From Microtetraspora fusca (GTDB lineage: Bacteria > Actinomycetota > Actinomycetes > Streptosporangiales > Streptosporangiaceae): a stretch of DNA of 64,000 nucleotides. Of this stretch, positions 1-8,109 are shown piece by piece. Location: positions 356,787-420,786 of the forward strand of contig NZ_BBYK01000038.1 of the NCBI RefSeq assembly GCF_001570365.1, written 5' to 3'. The position numbers and the translations under genes are program-made. The first letter of the stretch is position 1. The number at the start of each line of letters is the position of its first letter. The notes beneath the pieces were generated by a model that saw only the letters and a program-made list of their open reading frames with translations, was not told the origin of the DNA and ran no database searches.

Positions 1-694
1 GGGGCTGGTGCTGCTGCTCGGCCTGTTGCCCGGGATCGAGGTCGTCGGGTCGGCGGGCGACGGCGAGGCCGCGCTGCGGCTGGTCGCCGCCGAACGCCCC
101 GACGTGGTGCTCATGGACCTGCGGATGCCCCGCATGGACGGCGTCGAGGCCACCCGGCGGATCCGCGCCGAGTTCCCGGACACCCAGGTCGTCGTCCTGA
201 CCACGTACGCGGACGACGAGTCGGTCTTCACCGCGCTCCGGGCCGGGGCGCGCGGCTTCCTCACCAAGAGCGCCGACGCCGACGAGATCGCCCGAGCCGT
301 GGAGGCGGTCATGAACGGCGACGCGCAGCTCGACCCGGGCGTGCAGCGTCGGCTGATCAGCACGGTGACGGCCCTTCAGGCCCCTTCCGATCCCCCCGCC
401 CCCGCCGCGCCCGACCGTTCCGCGCCTCCCGAGTCCCCGGACGCCGGGTCCCGCCCCTCCCCCTCGGGGGAACCCCGCCGGGGAGCGGCGCCCGCCGCGC
501 TGACGCCGCGCGAGATGGAGGTGCTGCGGCTCATCGCGCGCGGCCTGTCGAACGCGGAGATCGCGGCCGCGCTGTACGTCAGCGAGGCGACCGTGAAGAC
601 CCACATCAACAACCTCTTCGCGAAGGCCGGCCTGCGGGACCGGGCGCAGGCGGTCGCCTACGCGTACCGGAACGGGCTCGCCGACCCGTCCTGA
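1..694 (+). CDS. LuxR/NarL-family response regulator (5' end outside window)
   Basis: Two-component response regulator that would activate or repress promoters after phosphorylation by a partner kinase. The reading frame is open to the left edge, and the visible part starts inside the receiver domain, so the true start lies upstream. The phospho-acceptor aspartate is in VVLMDLRMPRMDG. A proline-rich linker of about 45 residues follows, then a LuxR-type helix-turn-helix (LTPREMEVLRLIARGLSNAE, with a recognition helix in VSEATVKTHINNL). The linker is longer than in most NarL proteins. The partner kinase is probably the gene just outside the window. It ends convergently with the zinc peptidase gene. 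Confidence 0.93.
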   Translation, partial: GLVLLLGLLPGIEVVGSAGDGEAALRLVAAERPDVVLMDLRMPRMDGVEATRRIRAEFPDTQVVVLTTYADDESVFTALRAGARGFLTKSADADEIARAVEAVMNGDAQLDPGVQRRLISTVTALQAPSDPPAPAAPDRSAPPESPDAGSRPSPSGEPRRGAAPAALTPREMEVLRLIARGLSNAEIAAALYVSEATVKTHINNLFAKAGLRDRAQAVAYAYRNGLADPS

Positions 695-711
695 CCCCGT
701 CTTGACCCGGC

Positions 712-756
712 CCGTCCACGGACCTTCCGGACGGCCGCGCGCATGAGCGCGCGCGG
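712..756. terminator. two adjacent hairpins between convergent genes
   Basis: CCGTCC (712-717) pairs with GGACGG (729-734). Next to it CCGCGCGC (735-742) pairs with GCGCGCGG (749-756). They lie between the convergent stop codons at 694 and 795. There is no T-tract, which is usual for actinomycete terminators. The role is inferred from position and pairing. Confidence 0.45.
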
Positions 757-794
757 GATGGGCGGAGGAAGCCGCCCCTGGCCGGACGGGCCGG

Positions 795-1505
795 TCAGCA
801 GCTCCCGACGCCCTCGTCGAAGCCCTTGGCGAACGCCTCCTGCCGCTGCTCGGGCGTGCCGTGCGCGTTGGGCTCCCACCAGGCGTCGGTGGGGTCTCCG
901 GCCGCTTCGAGGTTGGCGAACAGCTCCTCGTCGTCGCCCTCCTCCGCCTGGATCAGACCGGCCTTGATCATCCCGCCGAGCGTCGCGCCCCCGTAGCAGT
1001 CCGCCTGGAGCTCCTGCTCCACGTTGTACTCGAAGTCGCTCTCCAACTGGGCCTGTACGGCGTGGCCGAACTCATGCGGGATCACGACGTAAACCGCGCC
1101 GTCTCCCATCTGGTCATACATGGAACGCAGCCACCCGGCGTCGTAGGCGATGTAGTGCCCGTCAGGGCAGTAGAACGCGTTCTCAGGAAGGGCCTGCTCG
1201 CCACCGCAGATCGGCCCGTTCTCCGGACCGTAGGCGATGAAGCGCTTCACCGGTTGGTACGTTCCACCGGCCGCCGCGAACCGCTTGGTCCAGAACTGCT
1301 CCGTGACGCACCTGGCCAGCCGGACGTCGCCGGCGAAGTCGTCGCCGACCTCGTCACAGCCGGACGCGGACGCCGTGGCGGTGGCCCTCTGCCGCTCCTT
1401 CTTCGGCTCCTTGGCCGGGGCCTCGGACAGGTCGCCGGACGCCCCGCAGCCTGCGGCGAGGGTCACGGAGAGCGCGACGGCGAGCAACATTCGGGGGGAA
1501 ATCAT
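795..1505 (-). CDS. neutral zinc metallopeptidase family lipoprotein
   Basis: Predicted secreted, lipid-anchored zinc peptidase of the YpfJ-like neutral metallopeptidase family (236 aa). It starts with a lipoprotein signal peptide ending in the lipobox LAAGC (Cys about residue 20), followed by a low-complexity Lys/Glu/Thr/Ala linker. The zinc site is HEFGH in VVIPHEFGHAVQAQLE; ADCYGG downstream is also typical of the family. The substrate is unknown. It is the last gene of a minus-strand run behind the CPBP protease and the FAD monooxygenase, with 144 bp before it, so it may have its own promoter. The ATG at 1505 directly precedes the signal peptide. Confidence 0.88.
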   Translation of the reverse strand: MISPRMLLAVALSVTLAAGCGASGDLSEAPAKEPKKERQRATATASASGCDEVGDDFAGDVRLARCVTEQFWTKRFAAAGGTYQPVKRFIAYGPENGPICGGEQALPENAFYCPDGHYIAYDAGWLRSMYDQMGDGAVYVVIPHEFGHAVQAQLESDFEYNVEQELQADCYGGATLGGMIKAGLIQAEEGDDEELFANLEAAGDPTDAWWEPNAHGTPEQRQEAFAKGFDEGVGSC

Positions 1506-1649
1506 TATTTGTCCGCCTTACGGGTGAATCAATGACGAGCTGGATCATCCCGTACGCAGGGCCGGATTTCGGCATCGGCCGTCGGGCCTCGGTTACCCCC
1601 GGCCGCAGTCCAAACGGCGGACCAGGCGCGCCGCGACCGGCGGACGCGG

Positions 1650-2483
1650 CTACCCCCGTTCCCTCCGGTCGCGGTCGAGGCGGCGGGCCAGGCGCGCCGC
1701 GACATAGCCGAGGGAGTTGGTCCCGAGATGGGTGAGGGCCGGGGCGAGCAGGCCGCCCCGGCGGCGCAACTCCCCGAAGAACAGGCCGGCCACCGTGGTG
1801 GACGCCACGGTCCCCGCGACCAACCGGCCGACGGTCGCCGGAGAGAGCCCGGACCGCAGATGGCCGGTGGTCGCCGCCGGGGAGCCGGACGTCGGATGGC
1901 CGATGGTCGCGGCCGGGGAGCCGGACGTCGGATGACCGGTGGTCGCCGGAGAGGACCCGGACGCCAGGTGACCGAGCGCCGGGTTGGCCCGCGCCATGTC
2001 GATCGCCGGGAGGACGTGCCACAGCCCGAAGAGCGCCGCCGCCGCGACGCCCGCCGTACGCGCCGGGAGGGACCGGCCGAGCAGCGCGGGCAGGACGCCC
2101 CGGAAGGCGACCTCCTCCAGCAGGACCGTGCCGATCGGCACCTGGACCAGCGCCTCCTCCAGGAGCCGGGCGCGGGACAGCGCGAGCGCGCGTTCGTCGA
2201 GGAAGAGCGGGCGGGTCCGCGGGACGGCGACTCCGGCGGCGTACACAGCGGCCACCCCGGCCGCGAGCGCCCCGCCGAGACCCGCGCCGCGGCCCGCGTC
2301 CGAGAAGCCCAGCTCCGCCCAGGTCAGGCCGTCGCGGCGGGCGATCGTGACCAGGGCGGCGGTGGCCGCCGCCGAGGTCACGGGCGCCCAGCGACGCGCG
2401 ATCCGGTTGTTCGACACGTTCGCCAGCGTCAGCACGCCGAGCGCCCCGGCCACCGGGCCGACGCGCGACCTCCCACGCCCCAT
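1650..2483 (-). CDS. CPBP-family intramembrane metalloprotease with an internal repeat
   Basis: Membrane protease of the CPBP (CAAX protease/bacteriocin-processing) family. The diagnostic EExxxR motif is in VLLEEVAFRGVLPALLG, the second motif is FGLWHVLP, and the last helix carries FFGELRRRGGLLAPALTH, so all three catalytic motifs are present. Between the second motif and the last helix sits an insert of about 48 residues made of four 12-residue units rich in Ser, Pro, Ala, Thr and Gly, encoded by a 36-bp tandem repeat. I chose the ATG at 2483 because the frame upstream overlaps the monooxygenase gene. A GTG at 2552 is also possible. Confidence 0.82.
   Translation of the reverse strand: MGRGRSRVGPVAGALGVLTLANVSNNRIARRWAPVTSAAATAALVTIARRDGLTWAELGFSDAGRGAGLGGALAAGVAAVYAAGVAVPRTRPLFLDERALALSRARLLEEALVQVPIGTVLLEEVAFRGVLPALLGRSLPARTAGVAAAALFGLWHVLPAIDMARANPALGHLASGSSPATTGHPTSGSPAATIGHPTSGSPAATTGHLRSGLSPATVGRLVAGTVASTTVAGLFFGELRRRGGLLAPALTHLGTNSLGYVAARLARRLDRDRRERG
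1828..1971. repeat. four tandem 36-bp repeats inside the CPBP gene
   Basis: Units at 1828-1863, 1864-1899, 1900-1935 and 1936-1971 share the frame CCGnnGGTCGCnGnnGG followed by a CCGGACG block. The middle two are nearly identical. Each encodes 12 residues of the type TSGSPAATTGHP, so gain or loss of a unit keeps the reading frame. Confidence 0.85.
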
Positions 2484-2556
2484 CGGGGACTCCACCGCCC
2501 TCCCGACCCCGTCCCGGAGCCTCCCGGCGAGCCGTCCGGGAGACGGCCCCACTCTC

Positions 2557-3603
2557 TCAGCCGGCTCCGAACATCTTGGCCGCCTCTCGGCCGTGCTGCT
2601 GGTTGGCGGCGACATAGGGGCGGACACGCTGCTCGTAGGCGCTGAACGCGGCGGTGTGGTCGCCGCCGGACTCGGCCAGTCGGCGGGCGAGGGTGTGGGC
2701 GCCGATGAGCGCCTGGGAGGTGCCCATACCCGACGTCGGCGCGGCGCAATATCCGGCGTCGCCGACCAGCACGACCCGGCCCGCGTACCAACGGTCCATC
2801 TCCACCTGGCAGGCCGAGGAGAACAGGAAGTCCTGCGCCGCCGTCATCTCCTTCAGCAGGCGCGGCACCTCCCAGCCCGCGTCGGAGAGGCCGGCCCGGA
2901 CGATCTCCTCCTGCCGACCGCGATCGAGGAGATCCAGCTCAGAGGACTCGGTGGCGAACGACAGGCTGACGGTCATCCGGTCGGCGTCGGCGGCGCTGAA
3001 CAGGTACACCGCTCGACCCGGCGCGCTGTGCAGGACGCCTCTGTGGTCCAGGCCCAGGTAGTTGTCGGTGGTGAAGCCGACTCCCGACATGCCCAGGTGC
3101 CGGACGAACTCCCGATGCGGGCCGAAGGCCAGCCGCCGGACGGTCGAGTACACCCCGTCGGCGCCGACGACCAGGTCGAAGGTTCCGGGCTCGCCGCGTT
3201 CAAAGGTCACGTGCACACCCGTCTCGTCCTGTGCGAGCGTGCGGATGGAGTCGCCGAAGACGTACCGGACGTCGCCCGCGGTGAGGCGATGCAGGATGGC
3301 CGTCAGGTCGCGCTTGGGCACCTCCAGCTCTCCGGCGAACGCCTCGGCGGGCAGCTCGCCGGTCTTGACGCCCTCGGCGTCCACCAGATCGATGCCGCGC
3401 ATGCCGGTGTCGTGGGCGCGGACCTCGGCCAGGACGCCCATCTGCTCCAGGACGTCGAAGGCGTCCCCGCGGAAGTCGACGGCATAGCCGCTGTCACGCA
3501 TAGCCGGGGCGCGCTCCACCAGGGTCACCTGGTGGCCGGCACGGTGGAGCCAGTAGGCCAGAGCGGGACCGGCGACCGAAGCGCCGGAGATCAGTATGTC
3601 CAC
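2557..3603 (-). CDS. FAD-dependent monooxygenase (aromatic hydroxylase/TetX-like group)
   Basis: Flavoprotein monooxygenase of the UbiH/PHBH superfamily (348 aa), expected to hydroxylate or inactivate a small organic substrate using NAD(P)H and O2. The N-terminal dinucleotide fold is ISGASVAGPALAYWLHRAG with the acidic end of strand 2 in LVERAP. The DG motif is VVGADGVYSTVRR and the GD motif is VVLVGDAGYCAAPTSGMG near residue 280. It starts with GTG. It is divergent from a LysR regulator 86 bp away, a layout in which the regulator usually controls the enzyme. The substrate cannot be told from sequence; antibiotic modification is possible but not shown. Confidence 0.87.
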   Translation of the reverse strand: MDILISGASVAGPALAYWLHRAGHQVTLVERAPAMRDSGYAVDFRGDAFDVLEQMGVLAEVRAHDTGMRGIDLVDAEGVKTGELPAEAFAGELEVPKRDLTAILHRLTAGDVRYVFGDSIRTLAQDETGVHVTFERGEPGTFDLVVGADGVYSTVRRLAFGPHREFVRHLGMSGVGFTTDNYLGLDHRGVLHSAPGRAVYLFSAADADRMTVSLSFATESSELDLLDRGRQEEIVRAGLSDAGWEVPRLLKEMTAAQDFLFSSACQVEMDRWYAGRVVLVGDAGYCAAPTSGMGTSQALIGAHTLARRLAESGGDHTAAFSAYEQRVRPYVAANQQHGREAAKMFGAG

Positions 3604-3659
3604 CCCTCCATGCTCGGCAGCGCACGTCCCCCGAACAACGATGATCTCGACAACACGCT

Positions 3660-3677
3660 GTTAACCAATAGGTTCAC
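3660..3677. promoter_or_regulatory. inverted repeat between the monooxygenase and LysR genes
   Basis: GTTAACC (3660-3666) and GGTTCAC (3671-3677) form an imperfect inverted repeat with a 4-bp spacer, in the 86-bp divergent promoter region directly before the LysR ribosome-binding site. It is a candidate LysR or autoregulatory site, inferred from position and symmetry. Confidence 0.4.
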
Positions 3678-3689
3678 AATCGGGAGGGG

Positions 3690-4575
3690 ATGATGGAACT
3701 ACGGGACATCGAGATCTTCTTGACTCTGGCCGAGGAACTGCACTTCGGCCGGACCGCCGAGCGTCTGCGCGTCACACCGGCCCGGGTCAGCCAGGCGATC
3801 AAGAAGCAGGAACGCCGCATCGGCGGGACCCTGTTCGACCGGACCACCAGGGTCGTACGGCTCACCCCGCTCGGCGAGCGACTCCACCGCGACCTCAGTG
3901 CCGGATACCGGCAGATCACAGCCGGGATCGAGGCTGCGGCCCAGGCCGCCCACGGCACGTCGGGAACGCTGATCTTGGGCACGATGGGCCCGCACTCCCT
4001 GACGATCGGCGACGCCCTCGACCGTTTCCAGACCCGCCATCCGAACGCGCGCCTCCGGCATCGCGAGATCCAGCCGCCCTCCCCGCTGGACCTGCTCCGA
4101 TCAGGCGAAATCGATGTGGCGCTGCTGTGGCTACCGGTCCGCGAGCCGGACCTGACCGTCGGCCCGGTGACGCACACCTCACCGGTGATGCTGATGGTCT
4201 CCGCCACCCATCCCTTCGCCGAACGCGACTCGATAGGGCTGGAGGACCTCGCCGACTGCACCCTTGTGAAGGGTCAGTCCATCCCCGCCTACATGGAGGC
4301 GACGCTGGCCCCCCACCACACCCCCACAGGACGCCCGATCCGCCGCGGGCCGGAGGTTTCCACCTGGCAGGAGGTGCTGACCGTCGTCTCCTCCGGCCAG
4401 GCCGCCGCCGGTGTCGCGGGCGATGCGGCCGGCTATTACCCCTGGCCCGGCCTTCGTCCCGATCCGTGACGCTCCGCCCTGCGAGTGGGCCCTGGTGTGG
4501 CGCACCGACGCGGAAACTCCGCTCATCCGCGCCTTCGTCCGAACCGTCTCTGATCACGGGCCAGGTCGTACCTGA
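3690..4575 (+). pseudogene. LysR-family regulator with a C-terminal frameshift
   Basis: LysR-type regulator, probably of the divergent FAD monooxygenase. The winged helix is LRDIEIFLTLAEELHFGRTA with recognition helix VTPARVSQAIKKQERRIG; an effector domain follows. The first frame stops at 4469 after 259 aa, short for the family. A frame shifted by +1, entered near 4449-4453, continues as FVPIRDAPPCEWALVWRTDA and AFVRTVSDHG up to a stop at 4573-4575, which is the usual end of this subfamily and restores about 295 aa. One extra base (or two lost) therefore splits the gene. It may be a true mutation or a base-call error. RBS GGGAGGGG precedes the double ATG at 3690/3693. Confidence 0.85.
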
Positions 4576-4590
4576 AAAGCCGTACAGGCC

Positions 4591-6048
4591 CTAGTCCCAG
4601 AGGTGAACCGGCTCGTTGGCGTGCATGTACTCGATGTAGCGCAGGGTCATCCGGCGCAGCGCCTCATGGTCGCCGCCGAGCGCCCGCGCGGTGTCCACCT
4701 GCCAGGTCGCGCCGTTGCGCGCGGTCAGGCAGCGCTGCTCGATGATCCCGAGCAGCCGGTGCCGGTACGACGCGCCGACGCCCGAGAGCTCGAGCCCCTG
4801 GTCGGCGAGCGGCAGCAGGCGGCGGCAGACGAGCTCTGCGGCGGGCACCTCGCCGAGGTCCGGCCAGTACAGGCGGGCGTCCAGGCCGTACCTGGCGGCG
4901 TTGCGGAAGTTCTCCTCGGCGGTGGCGAAGGACATCCGGGACCATACGGGCCGCTCGGCCGCGGTCAGCATCCGCAGCAGGCCGTAGTAGAAGGCGGCGT
5001 TGGCCGTGATGTCCGCGACCGAGGGCCCGGCAGGCAGCACCCGGTTCTCCACCCGCAGGTGCGGCGTGCCACCCACCACGGCGTAGACCGGGCGGTTCCA
5101 GCGGTAGATCGTGCCGTTGTGCAGGGTCAGCTCACCCATCTGGGGCGTGCCGCCGCGCTCCAGCACCTCGCGCGGGTCCTCCTCGTCGCAGATCGGCAGC
5201 AGCGCCGGAAAATAACGGACGTTCTCCTCAAAAAGGTCAAAGGCCGAGGTGATCCAGCGCTCGCCGAACCACACCCGCGGCCGCACGCCCTGGGCCTTCA
5301 GCTCCTCGGACCTGGTGTCCGTCGCCTGCTCGAACAGGCTGATCCGCGTCTCGCGCCACAACTCCTTGCCGAAAAGGAACGGCGAGTTGGCCGCGACGGC
5401 GACCTGCGGCCCGGCGATGGCCTGCGCCGCGTTCCAGTGCGCCGCGAACTCGGACGGGCCGACCTCCAGGTGGAACTGCAGGCTGGTGCAGGCCGCCTCC
5501 GGCGTGACGCTCGCGGCGTACGTGTCGAGCCGCTCGACGCCCTCGATCGCGATGTGCAGGTCCTCACCGCGGGCGGCCAGGATCTGCTCGTTGAGCAGGC
5601 GGTAGCGGGCGTTCGACGACAGGGCCGACTCGCCGACGTCGCTCTCCCGCAGCGTCGGGAGGATGCCGACGAGCACCAGGTGCCCGCCGACGGTCGCCGC
5701 CCGCTCCTCCGCCCGGTTGAGCCGCTCGCGGATGCACTCCTCCAGCCGCAGCGACCCGTCCCGGTAGAGCCCCTGCGGCTGGATGTTCATCTCGACGTTG
5801 AACCGGCCCAGCTCGGGCCCCCAGTCGGGCTCGGCGATGGCGGCGAGGACCTCGTCGTTCTTCATCGCCGGCTCTCCCCGGTCGTCGACCAGGTTGAGCT
5901 CGATCTCCAGACCCGCTCGCGGCCGCCGCAGCTCGAACCGCGACTCGCGCAGCATCTGGGCGAAGACGTCGAGCGACCGCCGGATCTTGTCCCGGTATCG
6001 GCGACGATCATCCCCGGTGAACACCATGGCGGGTACGTCACGCCCCAT
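4591..6048 (-). CDS. glutamate-cysteine ligase (GCS2) family protein
   Basis: ATP-grasp-like carboxylate-amine ligase of the GCS2 family (485 aa), which joins glutamate to an amine such as cysteine. Typical blocks are GLEIELNLVDD near residue 45, RFNVEMNIQP, CTSLQFHLEVGPSEFAAHWN mid-protein and GELTLHNGTIYRWNRPVY. Actinomycetes normally make mycothiol rather than glutathione, and no ergothioneine or mycothiol genes lie nearby, so the acceptor is uncertain; the name describes the fold rather than a proven reaction. It lies 28 bp downstream of the LuxR regulator on the same strand and may be co-transcribed with the kinase-regulator pair. Confidence 0.82.
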   Translation of the reverse strand: MGRDVPAMVFTGDDRRRYRDKIRRSLDVFAQMLRESRFELRRPRAGLEIELNLVDDRGEPAMKNDEVLAAIAEPDWGPELGRFNVEMNIQPQGLYRDGSLRLEECIRERLNRAEERAATVGGHLVLVGILPTLRESDVGESALSSNARYRLLNEQILAARGEDLHIAIEGVERLDTYAASVTPEAACTSLQFHLEVGPSEFAAHWNAAQAIAGPQVAVAANSPFLFGKELWRETRISLFEQATDTRSEELKAQGVRPRVWFGERWITSAFDLFEENVRYFPALLPICDEEDPREVLERGGTPQMGELTLHNGTIYRWNRPVYAVVGGTPHLRVENRVLPAGPSVADITANAAFYYGLLRMLTAAERPVWSRMSFATAEENFRNAARYGLDARLYWPDLGEVPAAELVCRRLLPLADQGLELSGVGASYRHRLLGIIEQRCLTARNGATWQVDTARALGGDHEALRRMTLRYIEYMHANEPVHLWD

Positions 6049-6076
6049 CAGACCAGCGTACGCACCCTCGCGCAGG

Positions 6077-6715
6077 TCAGACCAGCCTGCGGGCGGTGGC
6101 CCAGCGGGACAGCTCGTGCCGGTTGGAGAGCTGGAGCTTGCGCAACACGCTCGACACGTGCGTCTCCACGGTCTTCACCGAGATGAACAGCTCCTTGGCG
6201 ATCTCCTTGTACGCGTACCCGCGCGCGATCAGCCGGAGCACCTCGCGCTCACGCTGGGTGAGCGAGTCCAGCTCGGGATCGATGGGCGGGGCCTCCGTGG
6301 AGGCGAACGCGTCCAGCACGAACCCGGCGAGCCGCGGCGAGAAGACCGCGTCGCCGTCCGACACCCGGATGATCGCGTCGGTCAGCTCGGCGCCGCTGAT
6401 CGTCTTGGTGACGTAGCCGCGCGCGCCACCGCGGATGACGCCGATCACGTCCTCGGCCGCGTCGGACACCGACAGCGCCAGGAACCGCACCTGCGCCCCG
6501 GCCCCGAGGACCCGCCTGAGGACCTCCTGGCCGCCGCCCCCGGGCATGTGCACGTCGAGCAGCACGACATCCGGCTTCAGCTCGGCGATGGACGCGACCG
6601 CGCTCTCGACGTCCTCGGCCTCGCCGATCACCTGGATGGACGGTCCCAGTTCCGCGCGGACGCCGGACCGGAACAACCGATGGTCGTCGACGATCAGCAC
6701 GCGTACGGTCTTCAT
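6077..6715 (-). CDS. LuxR/NarL-family response regulator of the PspC kinase
   Basis: DNA-binding response regulator (212 aa). The receiver domain has the acidic pair in VLIVDDHRLF, phospho-acceptor D54 in VVLLDVHMPGGGG and the conserved Lys in GYVTKTISG. The LuxR helix-turn-helix is LTQREREVLRLIARGYAYKE with recognition helix in ISVKTVETHVSSVLRKL. It lies 76 bp downstream of the PspC-domain histidine kinase on the same strand, so it is almost certainly its partner. The likely targets are the divergent PspC/LiaF-like gene and the operon itself (inference). Confidence 0.94.
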   Translation of the reverse strand: MKTVRVLIVDDHRLFRSGVRAELGPSIQVIGEAEDVESAVASIAELKPDVVLLDVHMPGGGGQEVLRRVLGAGAQVRFLALSVSDAAEDVIGVIRGGARGYVTKTISGAELTDAIIRVSDGDAVFSPRLAGFVLDAFASTEAPPIDPELDSLTQREREVLRLIARGYAYKEIAKELFISVKTVETHVSSVLRKLQLSNRHELSRWATARRLV

Positions 6716-6791
6716 TGCTCTTCACCATTCCTTGCTCGTCCCGCGCGGCCCGGCACCGCGCGGGTTGGTCCGCCGCCTCCGCGGCGCCCGA

Positions 6792-7976
6792 TCAGGACGC
6801 CCTCTTCATCGTCAGCATGACCTCGGTCCCGTCGCCGGGCTCGGTCCTGACGCGGGCGCTTCCACCGTTGCGCTCCATCCTGCCGATGATCGACTGCCGG
6901 ATGCCCATCCGGTCGGCGGGAACGGCGTCCATATCGAACCCCTTGCCCCGGTCCCGTACGAACACGGTGACCTCGTCGGGCTCCACCTCGGCGTACACCG
7001 AGATCACCGGGGCGCCGGAATACCGGGCCGCGTTGACCATCGCCTGCCGGGCGGCCTGCAGCAGCGCGCCCAAACTCTCGTCCAGGTCGCAGTCGCCGAC
7101 GCAGACGATCTCGATCGGGACGCCGTGGGCGTCCTCCTCCTCGGCGGCGACCCTGCGTACGGCCGCGGCCAGCGTGGCGTCGGCGTCCTGCTTGGGCTGG
7201 TAGAGCCAGTTGCGCAACTCCCGCTCCTGGGAGCGGGCCAGCCGCGTCACCTCGCGGGAGTCGTGCGCGTTGCGCTGGATCAGCGTCAGCGTGTGCAACA
7301 CGGAGTCGTGGACGTGCGCCGCGACCTCGGCCCGCTCCTCCTGGCGGATGCGCTCGGTGCGCTCCCGCTGCAGCTCCTTGACCAGGGAGGCGAGCCACGG
7401 GGCGGCGATCATCAGCATGCCGCCCACGACCACGGCGGTGAACACCAGGCCGGTCTTGGCCTTGGCCAGCTCGCCGCTCGCGGCGAGGAAGCCGAAGGCG
7501 CCGACCACGATGAGCAACGCGCCGACGAGGGTCCGGACCCAGCTCGCGCTGACCTTGCGCACCGCTCCGGACATCCAGCGCTGTCGCCTGCCCGGGTCGG
7601 CCTGCTGCCAGAGGATCAGCGCGCCGATGCCTCCGGCGGCGATCGGCCACGTGCCGATGCCTCCGTCGGATGCCCCGGTGATCCAGCCGAACCCGACGAC
7701 GGCCATCCAGAGCACGCCGTACGCGGCGAACTGCCCCCAATCACGAGCCGGTTGGGGGCCCTTTACCTGCTCCTTCGGCGTGAACATCCACAGCGCGGCG
7801 TACGCGACGACGCCGAGGCCGTTGACGACGGTGAGCAGCAGGAAACCCAGGCGGAGCACGACGGGGTCGAGCCGCAACTGGTCGGCGGCGCCCTGCGCGA
7901 CGCCCGCGACGACACGGCCGGAGGCGGTCCGGACGAGGCGGGGCGCGGCATCGGGGGCGGTAGGCGTTTCAGACAT
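6792..7976 (-). CDS. PspC-domain sensor histidine kinase
   Basis: Membrane sensor kinase of the HisKA_3/NarX type with an N-terminal PspC domain (VVAGVAQGAADQLRLDPVVL, then a hydrophobic helix), about four further membrane segments, and a cytoplasmic transmitter. The phospho-accepting His is in AAHVHDSVLHTLTLIQ, near residue 221. The ATPase domain has ARQAMVNAARYSGAP (N box), VRDRGKGFD (G1) and an SIIGRMERNGGSA block. PspC domains are linked to membrane stress sensing. Starts: I prefer the ATG at 7976 (MSETP); a GTG at 7994 and an ATG at 7988 are in frame and none has a strong RBS. It is divergent from a second PspC protein, from which it is separated by 133 bp. Confidence 0.9.
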   Translation of the reverse strand: MSETPTAPDAAPRLVRTASGRVVAGVAQGAADQLRLDPVVLRLGFLLLTVVNGLGVVAYAALWMFTPKEQVKGPQPARDWGQFAAYGVLWMAVVGFGWITGASDGGIGTWPIAAGGIGALILWQQADPGRRQRWMSGAVRKVSASWVRTLVGALLIVVGAFGFLAASGELAKAKTGLVFTAVVVGGMLMIAAPWLASLVKELQRERTERIRQEERAEVAAHVHDSVLHTLTLIQRNAHDSREVTRLARSQERELRNWLYQPKQDADATLAAAVRRVAAEEEDAHGVPIEIVCVGDCDLDESLGALLQAARQAMVNAARYSGAPVISVYAEVEPDEVTVFVRDRGKGFDMDAVPADRMGIRQSIIGRMERNGGSARVRTEPGDGTEVMLTMKRAS

Positions 7977-8109
7977 CTCGCGCAGCATCGTCACACGATG
8001 TGCACCATGGTCGCATCAGGGCGTGCCCTGATACGCCCCCTGAGGGGTCGGGGGCGAGTCAGGGGTTCCCCCGATGGCCGCACAGGTGGGGAACCGCCAC
8101 GATAGGACC

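Noticed and set aside
3690-4575. Programmed ribosomal frameshift in the LysR gene
   Set aside because: LysR genes are not known for it and I see no slippery heptamer or downstream structure; mutation or a sequence error is more likely.
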